A stretch of 64,000 nt of DNA from Bifidobacterium apri (GCF_009299485.1 NZ_WBSO01000003.1:124001-188000); one strand, 5' to 3'. Positions 45,947 through 55,334 are shown, counted from the first letter of the stretch. The notes: generated from the sequence alone by a model not told the origin. Numbers and translations are program-made.

Positions 45947-47284
45947 ATGCTAAGCTCGCTTGAACTACAGAACTTTCGGTCCTTCGAAGATGCTCACATC
46001 GCTTTTGACCCCAGCATGACCGTGCTCATCGGCAATAATGGTGCAGGAAAATCGGCGATTCTGGATGCCGCGGCCATCGCGCTTGGGGCGTTCCTCATTA
46101 GGCTGCCGGACTCCAAAGGCAAGAACCACTCACGCAAGTTCAACAAGGACACCGATGTCCGCAGAGTATCTTTCCGGCAAGGCGATCAGATCCAGACTGA
46201 GCGGCAATATCCCGTCCGCGTCACCGCTCACGGCTATCGCGATGACTTGCCACATGACCAGGCGCCCGAGATGATGTGGGCGAGACAAATCCTTTCAACA
46301 GGGCACGCTGGCAAAGGCGATTGCAAGGAAATCAACGCGTATGCGGATGAATGCCAGCAACGCGTCCAAGCGCATGATGAGAGCCTGATTCTGCCGGTGC
46401 TCGGATATTACGGGACTGGGCGCGTCTGGACACACAAGAAAACCAGCACGTACGTATACGACCGTGATTTCAGCGGCGGCGTATCAAGACTGAACGGGTA
46501 TATCGACTGCCTGGACGCATACACGAATGACAACCTCATGAGGTACTGGTTCATGCGTATGGCGTTGCAAAGCGCAACCCGCAAGAAGGAAAGCCCACTG
46601 TATACCGCGGTCCGTAAGGCGATGGCAAGTTGTGTCGCTCACCTGCAGAAGGAAGACGCGTCGGCAATCGATGTCGAGTATTCGGTTGACCTGGGGCAGA
46701 TCATCGTGACCTATCGTCATGATGACGATGTCACTGTGTTGCCGATCGGCATGTTGAGTGACGGCTACCGTAGCGTCATGAGCATGGTCGGCGATATCGC
46801 CTTCCGCATGGCGATGCTGAATCCGGCGTTAGGTGTGCAGGTGGTGTCCCACACCTCCGGTGTCGTGCTCATCGACGAGGTCGATCTTCACCTGCACCCG
46901 AGATGGCAGGAACACATTCTAGAAGTGCTGACAGGAACCTTCCCGAAAGTGCAGTTCATCGTCACAAGTCATGCGCCCTTGGTGCTTTCCTCGGTGAAGG
47001 ACTCGTCCTGCCTGCGGATCATCGACGAGACAGGCGGACGGCCATATCAGGGGCGTGTGGCAGGCAGCAGCTCGAACGACGTCCTCACCCATGTCATGGG
47101 CGCCCACGATCGTCCCGGCGAGGTCAGGGATATGTTCAAGCGGTTGGAACAAGCGCTTGACGATTCGGCATATGATCAGGCCAAGACGCTGTTGGACGGG
47201 CTTGAATCGCTGATCGGCCCGGATGACGCTGAACTGGCTCGGGAACGGGCAGCGTATGACTTCATGACGCTTGGTGGCGAATAA
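45947..47284 (+). CDS. Septu-like defence ATPase (PtuA type)
   Basis: The 445-aa RecF/ABC-like ATPase has Walker A IGNNGAGKS (residues 28-36), signature LSDGYRS (270-276), Walker B GVVLIDE (305-311), D-loop LHLHPRW and H-loop VTSHAPLV (339-346). The middle (60-265) is the variable helical part. The gene ends 2 bp before an HNH nuclease gene, the two-gene layout of Septu (PtuA plus PtuB), an antiphage system in which the ATPase holds and controls the nuclease. The ribosome site is weak (CAAGGAGATGGC spans 45935-45946). Other OLD-like or RecF-like systems are possible, but the partner argues for Septu. Confidence 0.82.
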   Translation: MLSSLELQNFRSFEDAHIAFDPSMTVLIGNNGAGKSAILDAAAIALGAFLIRLPDSKGKNHSRKFNKDTDVRRVSFRQGDQIQTERQYPVRVTAHGYRDDLPHDQAPEMMWARQILSTGHAGKGDCKEINAYADECQQRVQAHDESLILPVLGYYGTGRVWTHKKTSTYVYDRDFSGGVSRLNGYIDCLDAYTNDNLMRYWFMRMALQSATRKKESPLYTAVRKAMASCVAHLQKEDASAIDVEYSVDLGQIIVTYRHDDDVTVLPIGMLSDGYRSVMSMVGDIAFRMAMLNPALGVQVVSHTSGVVLIDEVDLHLHPRWQEHILEVLTGTFPKVQFIVTSHAPLVLSSVKDSSCLRIIDETGGRPYQGRVAGSSSNDVLTHVMGAHDRPGEVRDMFKRLEQALDDSAYDQAKTLLDGLESLIGPDDAELARERAAYDFMTLGGE

Positions 47285-47286
47285 TC

Positions 47287-48000
47287 ATGCTGTATGTGGA
47301 TAAAACGGGCGGGGCGCCAAACATATACGTGGAAGCCGTCGGAATAATGAAAGTGACTCCTGACACCCCGCAGGACTATGACCACTTGCCACCTGAAATC
47401 AAGCCCCCTCTACTTGAGGATTTGACCGAGAAACAGCACGGGTTGTGTGTGTATTGCGAGCGCAGAATCCACGCCCGGGAAAACGGAAGCGGTTCCCGGG
47501 CTCATATTGAGCATTGGCATCCTCGCCATAGCGAACGAGGGAAACATGATTCGCAGGCCGCCAAGGAAGATGACAAGCTGTCGATTGAATACCGCAATAT
47601 GTTCGCATGCTGTGACGGTGCTACCGGTGACGGCGAGCAATGTTGCGACAAGAAGCGGAAGAATATCGAGTTGCACGTCGACCCTGCGGAAGAAGAATGC
47701 AGGCGGCGGATTTCCTACTGTCCGGGCTCCGGGCATATGCGCGGCGCCGATAGCGACGATGGTGCTGAGGCGGATATCACGGTGTTGAATCTCAATGAGC
47801 GACAGCTCGTCGCCAACAGGAAGAGCTATATCAGTGAGTATTTGCGAAGATTGTTCGCCCGGTGCAGTGGCGGATCGGCAAAGACCCGGAACGAGCTCGA
47901 AAAGGAGAAACAGCGTATTCTGGCGTTGCGGCAGTGGCCGGAATACGGGGGAATCATCCTTGCGATGATTGATAAGAGGCTCAGACAATATGGTGGATAG
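47287..48000 (+). CDS. Septu-like HNH endonuclease (PtuB type)
   Basis: The 237-aa product has a zinc-ribbon HNH core: Cys54 and Cys57 in GLCVYCERRI, IEHWHP (73-79), EYRNMFACCDG (101-111) and CCDKKRKN (119-126). This pattern matches the retron- and Septu-associated HNH family. The preceding DYDHLPPEIKPPLLEDLTEKQ is also typical of it. The start is ATG 47287, 2 bp after the ATPase stop; an internal ATG at 47347 (MKVTPDTPQ) would give a more usual N-terminus. The nuclease probably cuts DNA on infection, with the ATPase as regulator. Confidence 0.83.
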   Translation: MLYVDKTGGAPNIYVEAVGIMKVTPDTPQDYDHLPPEIKPPLLEDLTEKQHGLCVYCERRIHARENGSGSRAHIEHWHPRHSERGKHDSQAAKEDDKLSIEYRNMFACCDGATGDGEQCCDKKRKNIELHVDPAEEECRRRISYCPGSGHMRGADSDDGAEADITVLNLNERQLVANRKSYISEYLRRLFARCSGGSAKTRNELEKEKQRILALRQWPEYGGIILAMIDKRLRQYGG

Positions 48001-48196
48001 TCAAGCATGAAGCGAGAAGTTGATTATGCCGGTTTTCCTGGGTCCAAGACGGTACGACACGCCGGTGTCCCGCTGGTCCGCATCATCGCATACACTAACC
48101 ATTCGTAAACCACAGACCGTTGGTGTGACCGCAAGGTCACCGAAATTGGCATGCCAAGCCAGCGCAGGTTGAGAGGGCCGCTTCGGCGGCGTGTGT

Positions 48197-48222
48197 GCTC
48201 TGCCTGCGTGCAGAGCTTTTTT
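48197..48222 (+). promoter_or_regulatory. Attenuator in the rplJ (L10) leader
   Basis: GCTCTGC pairs with GCAGAGC around a 6-base loop and is followed by six T, a good Rho-independent terminator 76 bp before rplJ. It lies inside a long leader (about 48095-48298) with further stems, for example GACCGC/GGTCAC near 48127. L10 leaders regulate rplJL in many bacteria by binding L10(L12)4. The layout here suggests transcription attenuation. Confidence 0.65.
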
Positions 48223-48298
48223 ATTGCGTTCATAACCGCATGAGCTCGGTTCGGCGGGACGATTTCGGCAGTCAACGGTTGACTTAGGAAGGAACGCC

Positions 48299-48820
48299 AT
48301 GAAGAGGCCCGAAAAGGAAGCGGTGATTGCCGAGCTTACGGATAAGTTCCGTAATGCTGACGCAATTTACCTGACCGAGTACCGCGGGCTTACCGTTCCG
48401 CAGATTTCTGATTTGCGTGAAAAGCTAGGCCGCGATACTTCCTACGCTGTGGCTAAGAACACGCTGGCTCGCATTGCTGCAAAGGAAGCCGGTATCGAGG
48501 GGCTCGATGAGCTGCTCGCCGGCCCGACCGCCATCACCTTCGTGAATGGCGATGCCATTGCCGGTGCGAAGATCCTGCGTGACTTCGCCAAGAAGAACAA
48601 GGCTCTCATCGTCAAGGGCGGTTTCTACGACGGAACCGTGTACGACGCCGAGGGCGCAAAGCAGCTGGCAGATCTCAAGTCTCGTCCGGAACTGCTTTCC
48701 GAGATGGCCGGCGCAATCAAGGGCACCATGTCCAAGGCTGCGTACCTGTTCACCGCACTGCCGACCAAGGCCGTGCGTACTATCGACGCTCTGCGCGAAA
48801 AGCAGGAAAAGGCTGCCTGA
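48299..48820 (+). CDS. rplJ: 50S ribosomal protein L10
   Basis: The 173-aa protein forms the stalk base of the 50S subunit, binding 23S rRNA and L7/L12 dimers. Family features are EKEAVIAELTDKFRNADAIY, LTEYRGLTVPQI, YAVAKNTLARIA and the C-terminal helix that holds L7/L12. AGGAAGGAACGCC precedes ATG 48299. It is cotranscribed with rplL 112 bp downstream. Confidence 0.98.
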   Translation: MKRPEKEAVIAELTDKFRNADAIYLTEYRGLTVPQISDLREKLGRDTSYAVAKNTLARIAAKEAGIEGLDELLAGPTAITFVNGDAIAGAKILRDFAKKNKALIVKGGFYDGTVYDAEGAKQLADLKSRPELLSEMAGAIKGTMSKAAYLFTALPTKAVRTIDALREKQEKAA

Positions 48821-48932
48821 TTTCGCGCGGGCTCGCCCGTTACGATATCGGTATCTCAACAACAATAGAACATGTAGGCCGCGGGACATCAACCCCAAAC
48901 CAACCCGCTGCCATGATTGAAAGGAAGCCATT

Positions 48933-49316
48933 ATGGCTAAGCTCAGCAATGAAGAGCTCCTGGATGCGTTCAAGGAAATGACCCTCGTCGAGCTCTCTGA
49001 GTTCGTGAAGGCCTTCGAAGATGAGTTCGACGTCAAGGCTGCCGCTCCGGCCGCCGCCGTCGTCGCTGCCGCTCCGGCCGCTGGCGATTCCGCTGAGGAA
49101 GAGAAGACCGAGTTCGACGTCGTCCTGACCTCCGCTGGCGACAAGAAGATCCAGGTCATCAAGGCTGTCAAGGCCATCACCAACCTCGGCCTGGCTGATG
49201 CCAAGAAGCTCGTGGACGAGGCTCCGAAGCCGGTTCTCGAGAAGGCTAAGAAGGAAGACGCCGAGAAGGCCAAGAAGCAGCTCGAAGACGCTGGCGCAAC
49301 CGTCGAGCTCAAGTAA
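48933..49316 (+). CDS. rplL: 50S ribosomal protein L7/L12
   Basis: The 127-aa protein has an N-terminal dimerisation domain ([20 protein letters not shown]), an Ala/Pro-rich hinge and the globular C-terminal factor-binding domain ([37 protein letters not shown]). Length and features are normal. GAAAGGAAGCC precedes ATG 48933. A terminator-like hairpin follows at 49363. Confidence 0.98.
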   Translation: MAKLSNEELLDAFKEMTLVELSEFVKAFEDEFDVKAAAPAAAVVAAAPAAGDSAEEEKTEFDVVLTSAGDKKIQVIKAVKAITNLGLADAKKLVDEAPKPVLEKAKKEDAEKAKKQLEDAGATVELK

Positions 49317-49362
49317 TGATTGCGGCTTGAGCCGCTTCATATCGCTTGAGTTTCTTCAGCGT

Positions 49363-49402
49363 AACGACCCCGGATCGTCCCCAGCGGACGGCCGGGGTTG
49401 TT
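49363..49402 (+). terminator. Terminator-like hairpin after rplL
   Basis: AACGACCCCGG pairs with CCGGGGTTGTT (11 bp, one G-T pair) around a GC-rich loop, followed by the T-rich run TCTGTTG. Confidence 0.65.
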
Positions 49403-49420
49403 CTGTTGTGTCAGGGCGTT

Positions 49421-49480
49421 GCATCCGGCGGTCTCGCATCCGGCGGTCTCGCATCCGGCGGTCTCGCATCCGGCGGTATC
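49421..49480. repeat. 15-bp tandem repeat, four copies
   Basis: GCATCCGGCGGTCTC is repeated four times in perfect register, the last copy with one change (GTATC). It lies directly after the rplL hairpin and before a family A array. Confidence 0.95.
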
Positions 49481-49506
49481 ACACCGAACGGCCCCGTTCA
49501 CCCCTC

Positions 49507-49655
49507 ACAAACTGTATACGTTGAGGGCTGTGTTTGCGTAGATAGTTTGTGTGGTTGTCCAAACTGTTTACGTTGGGGGTTGTGTTTGCGTAGATAGTTT
49601 GTGTGGTTGTCCAAATTGGTTATGTTGGGTGGGTTGTCAGCGTAGATAGTTTGTG
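49507..49655. repeat. Family A array, three 52-bp units
   Basis: Units begin at 49509, 49561 and 49613, exactly 52 bp apart. Each carries AAACTGTNTACGTTG and GCGTAGATAGTTTGTG. Here the right arm is changed to TAGATAGTTTGT in all three, so this array expanded from one variant. No gene occurs in 49317-49805. Confidence 0.92.
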
Positions 49656-49805
49656 GGTGACCGCAGCCTGATGGCGTCCGGAAACGACACGTCATTGCGT
49701 GGAACTTGTCAATACCTTCCAAGGCTATGAGCGATAATAGGGAGAACATGGCACAATGGCAGGTAGTGTGCAATTGCGCGTACCAGGCGAAAGGAAGGCC
49801 GCAAG

Positions 49806-51710
49806 GTGACTGAGCAGCGATCCGGGCAGCAGTGGATCATCAAGGTCAATGGCGCCGAACAGACGGATGTGAAACCGGGGGAAAGCATCGAAATCGGCCG
49901 TAAACCGTTGCGTCCACTAGCCGATGACGGCAATAGAAGACTTGAAGTCCCCGACAGCGAACGATCCATGTCGAAGCGTCACGCCCTGTTCACGGTGCAT
50001 GAGGACGGCTCCGCGGATGTGCGCGATCTCAACTCCACGAATGGCTCGTACATGATTCGCGAGAACGGCGAATTGACACGATTGCAGCCGGGCGTCGAAT
50101 GCCAACTGAAATATTCGCCGATCCGCCTGCAATTCGGTGATATTCCCGTGGATTTCATTCGCGTGGAAGCACAGGAACACTCCGAGCCCAAGGTGACGGA
50201 CCTATTCTCCTACGCTCCCGATAACGCGAAGCAGGAACCAGACCCGTCAGACATGTCGGTTGACGACATTCTCAACTTGCGCGCCGGCGAACCGACCGCG
50301 ATATTCAGCTCGCAGAATGTCGCCGATCGTCTGCGCGAGTTGCGTGACGCTTCGCTGCATGTGCCGAAACTCGTCGGCACCGAGCCAGATGACGCTGAAG
50401 ATCATCAAGCCGCATCTGACAAGAACCAGCAGGCCAAGTCGGACCAAGCTGCGGCGGCCCAGGAAGGGCAGTCGCAATCCCAACGTGCAGCATCCGGCGC
50501 GGATGCCGGCATACACAACCCTGCCAATGCCGGCGCCAGTGCTTCCGGAGCGGACGCGCGACTTGCGCAGCCGCATACGGAGCATTCCTCACAACGCGTG
50601 GCTCCGCAGCCGCGTGCTCTCGGCGCGCAACCCATCCTTCCCGACCCTGTGGTCACGGTCACCCAACAGCGCCAGTTCGCCGAACAGCATCCGCTGGAAG
50701 AATTGCCATTGACCGTGCAGCCTGGAGGTTTGGACAAGCCAGGTCCGCGTGATTTGTTCGCTGACGCCGCCCAACACAGCGAGCAGAAGGAACAAGCCGA
50801 ACAGCAGTCAACACAACCGGAGAACGCCTCGTCGGCGCCGGATCAGGCGGCTGCCGGGGTAGCAGCTCAGGACAATCGTGACGGGCATGCGTCCCCTGCC
50901 ACCGCCGACAGCGCAACAGAGGCTGACCGCCATGAGGCTCCTGCATCCAGCACGGCGAAACCGGGTGTGGTGTCGGTCCATGATTTATTCAGCGCCGAGC
51001 GCATCCGCGAAGTGCAGATGGCGCGGGCGGCCGATGAGCGCGAGGCGTCCGACCAATCAGAACATGATCGCCCGCAGACTGAGGAATCCCCGGAAAACGC
51101 CGGACACACACCTGCCGAACGCAATGCGCAAACTCCGCAGGCGGCAAGTCAGCCGGCGGATTCGGCGGCGCGTGTGACGTTTACGCCGATGGATGCTCCC
51201 GCTGCGCAAGCCGTTGCGGACGCGCACAGCAAGTTCGCTCGGACTGCCCAGACCAGTGCACCAAGCCAGTCGACTTCGACCGGCAACAGCGGGCACAGCC
51301 CGTCGCAGCAGGCAACACCGTCATCGTCGGCAGAAGACTACAGTCGTTTCGCTCGTCCAGCCGTGCAGCAGTCCGGCGCCCAGCAGGTGTCTCGCGATGC
51401 GCAGCAGGATTTCAAACCGGTGTTCGAACCGGGGTCGGTATTCGAGCGTGTCTCCCGCGGCGATTTCGACCAGCAGGAGCAGATGGTCGAGGCCGGCGGA
51501 TACACCTCGCAGCAGGCGAAAACCACAAGCGATTACACCATCCAGTTCCAGATTGCACGACATGCCCAGTTGCTGCCGTTCCTTGCGATGAACCCCTCGC
51601 TGTACGATGACCTGTACACGTGGCTTGCGGCGCAGGGCAACGCCGATGTCGATGCAGCGCTTTCGCGCAACCAGGGCTATCAGGAATACCGCAAAGCGGT
51701 AGGGAAGTGA
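49806..51710 (+). CDS. FHA-domain protein
   Basis: The 634-aa protein starts at GTG 49806 (GAAAGGAAGG upstream). An FHA domain occupies about residues 10-115: IEIGRKPL, SMSKRHALF and LNSTNGSYM give the phosphothreonine-binding residues. Residues 140-560 are a low-complexity Gln/Ala/Ser/Pro linker with three short recurring DLFS or DLFADA words (KVTDLFSYA, RDLFADA, VHDLFSAE). A folded C-terminus (about 565-634: FERVSRGDFDQQEQMVEAGG) ends the protein. It binds phosphothreonine partners, presumably targets of Ser/Thr kinases. It lies 7 bp before the helicase-like gene, implying a shared complex. Confidence 0.88.
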   Translation: MTEQRSGQQWIIKVNGAEQTDVKPGESIEIGRKPLRPLADDGNRRLEVPDSERSMSKRHALFTVHEDGSADVRDLNSTNGSYMIRENGELTRLQPGVECQLKYSPIRLQFGDIPVDFIRVEAQEHSEPKVTDLFSYAPDNAKQEPDPSDMSVDDILNLRAGEPTAIFSSQNVADRLRELRDASLHVPKLVGTEPDDAEDHQAASDKNQQAKSDQAAAAQEGQSQSQRAASGADAGIHNPANAGASASGADARLAQPHTEHSSQRVAPQPRALGAQPILPDPVVTVTQQRQFAEQHPLEELPLTVQPGGLDKPGPRDLFADAAQHSEQKEQAEQQSTQPENASSAPDQAAAGVAAQDNRDGHASPATADSATEADRHEAPASSTAKPGVVSVHDLFSAERIREVQMARAADEREASDQSEHDRPQTEESPENAGHTPAERNAQTPQAASQPADSAARVTFTPMDAPAAQAVADAHSKFARTAQTSAPSQSTSTGNSGHSPSQQATPSSSAEDYSRFARPAVQQSGAQQVSRDAQQDFKPVFEPGSVFERVSRGDFDQQEQMVEAGGYTSQQAKTTSDYTIQFQIARHAQLLPFLAMNPSLYDDLYTWLAAQGNADVDAALSRNQGYQEYRKAVGK

Positions 51711-51717
51711 GTCGAAG

Positions 51718-54700
51718 GTGAGTGAAACCATCCAGTCTGAGGAAGCGCTCAGGCGTATGCGTCATTGGCGTGACGACTATCGCAATGCCTTGGCGCCGTC
51801 TCCGCTTGAAGATATCAGCCAGCTGTCGGCGCAGCTTGATTTGACGCACGCACATCCTTCGGGCATCGCCCAGCTGTTCGCCAGCGGCAAGGCTCCCCTT
51901 GATTCCCTGTTCCGCGACCCAGGCATGCTTCGCGCCGCCGGACGGCGTCTGGAACGTGTCTACGAAGACCAGACCACAAAAAGCCGGCTCAGCGGCGTCG
52001 CGGAATTGTCCATGGTCGTAGGTGTGGCGACATGGTCCGGCAAATCCGTTCCGGTTCTGCTGTATCCGGTCGATGTGACGCGTAAGCCGGGCGGTGGCGA
52101 AACCGACGCGACCATCAGCTTCACCGGTCGGGGCAGACTCAACCCGTCATTCGTGACCGCATTGCATGATCAGGGCGTCAACCTTGATGAAGACGAGCTG
52201 TTCGACGGCTCCAACTATGCGAACGGCACCCCGGAAACCTCCGCGGTCTTCGCCGCGATCGAACGGCAGGCGCGCACAGCGTTCACCGATTTCAACATCG
52301 ACCGGTACATCATCGTCGGTTGTTTCATGGACCCAAGCGCGCAGATTCTGCTGGAAAGCCAGCAGATCATTGACACCTTGCGCCATGGGGCCAGCGGCAA
52401 CACCATCCTTGACGCGCTCGCCGGCGGGTCTCAGGCGCTCCACGATCTCGAAGCCGACAAAATCCCTGAATTCAGTCCTTTTGACGGCGATCCTCATGCG
52501 GAATACGAAATCGGCGATGTGGACAACACCGTGCGTTATGCGGCTAATCTCGCCGCAGCAGGCCACTCCATCATCGTAGACAGCGAAGTCGGCAGTGGTA
52601 CCGCTGCACAAGCCGCAGCCATTGCGTCTCGTTGTGTCATGAACGGCCGATCCGTCCTGTATGTGCCGTGCGTTGCCGAACAGAAACGCCGCTTCACCCG
52701 GATCATGGGCGCCAACAGCATGGGCGACCTGGTTCTTGATATCGCCGATGAGCAGGGGAACACCGCTGTCGACAAACAGCTGATCGCAGCAGTAGGATAC
52801 CGTGCCGGCAATGCGGCAAGTCGTTTTGACCAACTCTCTGACGAGCTGGTCGGCGTGCGTTCGCGCTTGACTCGGTATCTAGGCGATTTGCACGGTGTCA
52901 GCGAGCGTTGGGGCGTGTCGGCGTACCAAACGATCCAGAACCTTGCGAGTATCGCGACACTGCCGACCCATCCGGCGACCCACGTGAGGTTGAGCCAATC
53001 CGCCGCCCGCACGCTCAATGGGCATATGGACGAGTGGGCGCGCAAGCTCACCACTGCTGCCGAGCTCGGCGAATTCACGATCGGGCCCGATGATACCGCT
53101 TGGTATCAGGCATCCTTGACGACTGAAGACCAAGCGGTCGACGCGTATCAGCGTGTTGTCGATGTCATGCAGAAGCTTCTGCCCGCCACCAGGGAACAGG
53201 TGGCGACCACCGTGCAGACGTGTGGTTTCCCCGTGCCCACGACCGCACAGGAGTGGGGACGCCAGGTGACGGTGCTGAAGAATCTGCGCCGGGTGCTTGA
53301 CGTGTTCCAGCCTGAGATTTTCGAACGTGACATCGATGCGATGATCGAGGCGAGCAAATCCAAGCAGCAGCGTAAGAAGGAAGGCTCAGATCTGGGCTTC
53401 TGGGAGCGTCGCCGGCTTGTCAAGGAAGCGAAGAGCTTGCTGCGTGTCGGCGCGCAAGTCGAGAATCTGCATGACGCCCTTGTTGTCGTAGCCAAACAAT
53501 CCGAACAGTGGCATCTGTTCGTGCCGCACGGCGGCTGGCCCGTACTGCCCCCGAAGCTGGACACGATTTTGGAAACCCAGGACGCGCTCATGCGCGACAT
53601 CACATCCCTTGACGCGGTGCTCGCCACCACGCCCAAGGGAGGCAACCTGGAATCGCTTGATTTCAACACCCTTGAGGAACGACTCAAGGCGTTGTACAAC
53701 GACCACATGGCTTTGGACACGTTGCCCGGCAGGTGCCGCCTCGAACAGGATTTCCGGTCCGTCGGTTTGGATGAGCTGGTCGATGACCTGCGTGCGCGGC
53801 GCGTTCCGGTGGAGGCGGTCGAAGGTGAGCTTCAGCTGTCTTGGTGGACGACCATCTTCGAAGACATCGTCAAGGAATCCGCCATCATCTCGAATCAGGA
53901 CGGATCCGCCTTGCAGACGGCAGCCGACCGGTTCGCCCAGGTCGATACGGAACATGTGCGTTCAATCGGCCCGATGATCCATCAGGAATCCATTCGGAAA
54001 CTGTGTGATTTGCTGTTTTCGAAAACGCAGGAGGCAAACCAGCTGCACACGGTGCTTGCAGGCGGGCACAACACCCCGTTCAACCGTGTACTGCATGACC
54101 ATCCGCATATCATGGCGCTTGCCAAGCCGGTGCTGATGGCGACGCCGTCCACTTTGGCGGCGTTGACCGACCCCAGTCCGCTTGCGGATGTGGTGATTAT
54201 CGACGCGGCTGCCCATCTGCCGGCGATCGAATTGCTGACAATCGTCTGCCGCGCCCGTCAGGTGGTGCTGATTGCGCATTGTGCGACGGTGACGTCCCCG
54301 AGTGTGAAAGCTTTGATCGGCGTTCTTCCGCATGTGTCGGTACGTTCCCGGCTCACACGGCGCTCCCCGCAGCTGTCGGTATTCCTGCGCAAGGAAGGGT
54401 ACGGTGAGATTCGCCATGCCGCGCCCACGGAGGGTATGCAGGGCACGGTTCGGCTGCACCTGATCGACGGCACTGGTGTGCCGGTGATTTCTTCCGGGCT
54501 TGTGGAAAGCAGCCAGCAGGAGATTGCGGCAGTCACCAAACTGATTTGTGATCGTGCCGGAGCGTTCACCGTGGTCCCTGTCGATTACATGCTGACCGTT
54601 GTGACGCTTACCGAAGCGTTCCGTTCGCGTCTCGGCGCGGAATTGAAGTCCTTGGCGACCAAAGACAAGGCGATGGGACGCTTCCTGAGGCATGTCCGGT

Positions 54701-55332
54701 TGATCGGCATCGACGAAGTCGCCGGGGCGCAGACCACCGACGCCATTGTGTCGATGTGCTACGCGAAAACCACGCATGGCAGGCTGTTGCAGCAGTTCGG
54801 TCCGCTCGAGGGCGACGGCGGCAAGGGAATGCTGCTTGACGCGCTTGCGCTCGCCGACCGCAACCTCGATATCGTTTCCTCCTTCGGTCCGGAGGATTTG
54901 GATGATGAGCGCCTTCACCAGCCGGGGCCGCAGCTGCTCAAGCGGTTGCTGCAATGGGCGGAAACGTTGGATTCCGGATTGTTGCGTCCGCAGCCCGCGT
55001 CTGCGGCTGACAATGTCCTGTTCAACGATTTGGCTGACAGGATTCGAGCACGTGGACTCGACGTTGCTGTGGACTACGGCTTCTCCGACGGTATGCGCAT
55101 CCCGCTGGTCATCGGCGTCAAAGGCAAGCCGTTTGCGTTGGCGGTGCTTACCGATGATGCGCAGTTCATGGGCATCCAGTCCACGCGTACCCGGCACCGA
55201 CTGCTTCCGCAGGAGCTGGCTCAGCTCGGATGGTCGGTGATGACGGTGTGGAGCGTCGCAGCCTTTGTCAATCCCGATAAGGAAGTCGATCGTATGGTCG
55301 CCCGTATCGGTACGCTGTACCGGGAGGCGTGA
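51718..55332 (+). CDS. Helicase-like protein with degenerate ATPase motifs
   Basis: The 1204-aa product starts at GTG 51718, 7 bp after the FHA gene. It is laid out like an SF1/AAA_11 DNA helicase, but the Walker A position reads DSEVGSGTAAQ (about residue 290), without the usual GKS/T Lys. Walker B reads VVIIDAAAHLP (about 823-835) instead of DEA. The motif V/VI area reads GIDEVAGAQTTDAIV. A long insert (380-720) contains a helical region. The C-terminal 110 residues resemble a Vsr/restriction-type domain (LADRIRARGLDVAVDYG, RLLPQELAQLGWSVM). It may be a structural or nucleic-acid-binding partner rather than an active helicase. The gene is intact, so it is not decaying. Confidence 0.8.
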   Translation: MSETIQSEEALRRMRHWRDDYRNALAPSPLEDISQLSAQLDLTHAHPSGIAQLFASGKAPLDSLFRDPGMLRAAGRRLERVYEDQTTKSRLSGVAELSMVVGVATWSGKSVPVLLYPVDVTRKPGGGETDATISFTGRGRLNPSFVTALHDQGVNLDEDELFDGSNYANGTPETSAVFAAIERQARTAFTDFNIDRYIIVGCFMDPSAQILLESQQIIDTLRHGASGNTILDALAGGSQALHDLEADKIPEFSPFDGDPHAEYEIGDVDNTVRYAANLAAAGHSIIVDSEVGSGTAAQAAAIASRCVMNGRSVLYVPCVAEQKRRFTRIMGANSMGDLVLDIADEQGNTAVDKQLIAAVGYRAGNAASRFDQLSDELVGVRSRLTRYLGDLHGVSERWGVSAYQTIQNLASIATLPTHPATHVRLSQSAARTLNGHMDEWARKLTTAAELGEFTIGPDDTAWYQASLTTEDQAVDAYQRVVDVMQKLLPATREQVATTVQTCGFPVPTTAQEWGRQVTVLKNLRRVLDVFQPEIFERDIDAMIEASKSKQQRKKEGSDLGFWERRRLVKEAKSLLRVGAQVENLHDALVVVAKQSEQWHLFVPHGGWPVLPPKLDTILETQDALMRDITSLDAVLATTPKGGNLESLDFNTLEERLKALYNDHMALDTLPGRCRLEQDFRSVGLDELVDDLRARRVPVEAVEGELQLSWWTTIFEDIVKESAIISNQDGSALQTAADRFAQVDTEHVRSIGPMIHQESIRKLCDLLFSKTQEANQLHTVLAGGHNTPFNRVLHDHPHIMALAKPVLMATPSTLAALTDPSPLADVVIIDAAAHLPAIELLTIVCRARQVVLIAHCATVTSPSVKALIGVLPHVSVRSRLTRRSPQLSVFLRKEGYGEIRHAAPTEGMQGTVRLHLIDGTGVPVISSGLVESSQQEIAAVTKLICDRAGAFTVVPVDYMLTVVTLTEAFRSRLGAELKSLATKDKAMGRFLRHVRLIGIDEVAGAQTTDAIVSMCYAKTTHGRLLQQFGPLEGDGGKGMLLDALALADRNLDIVSSFGPEDLDDERLHQPGPQLLKRLLQWAETLDSGLLRPQPASAADNVLFNDLADRIRARGLDVAVDYGFSDGMRIPLVIGVKGKPFALAVLTDDAQFMGIQSTRTRHRLLPQELAQLGWSVMTVWSVAAFVNPDKEVDRMVARIGTLYREA

Positions 55333-55334
55333 CG

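Noticed and set aside
1561-49655. CRISPR array interpretation of families A, B and C
   Set aside because: The units are tandem copies in which both halves repeat; there are no unique spacers between constant repeats, no leader and no cas gene in the window.
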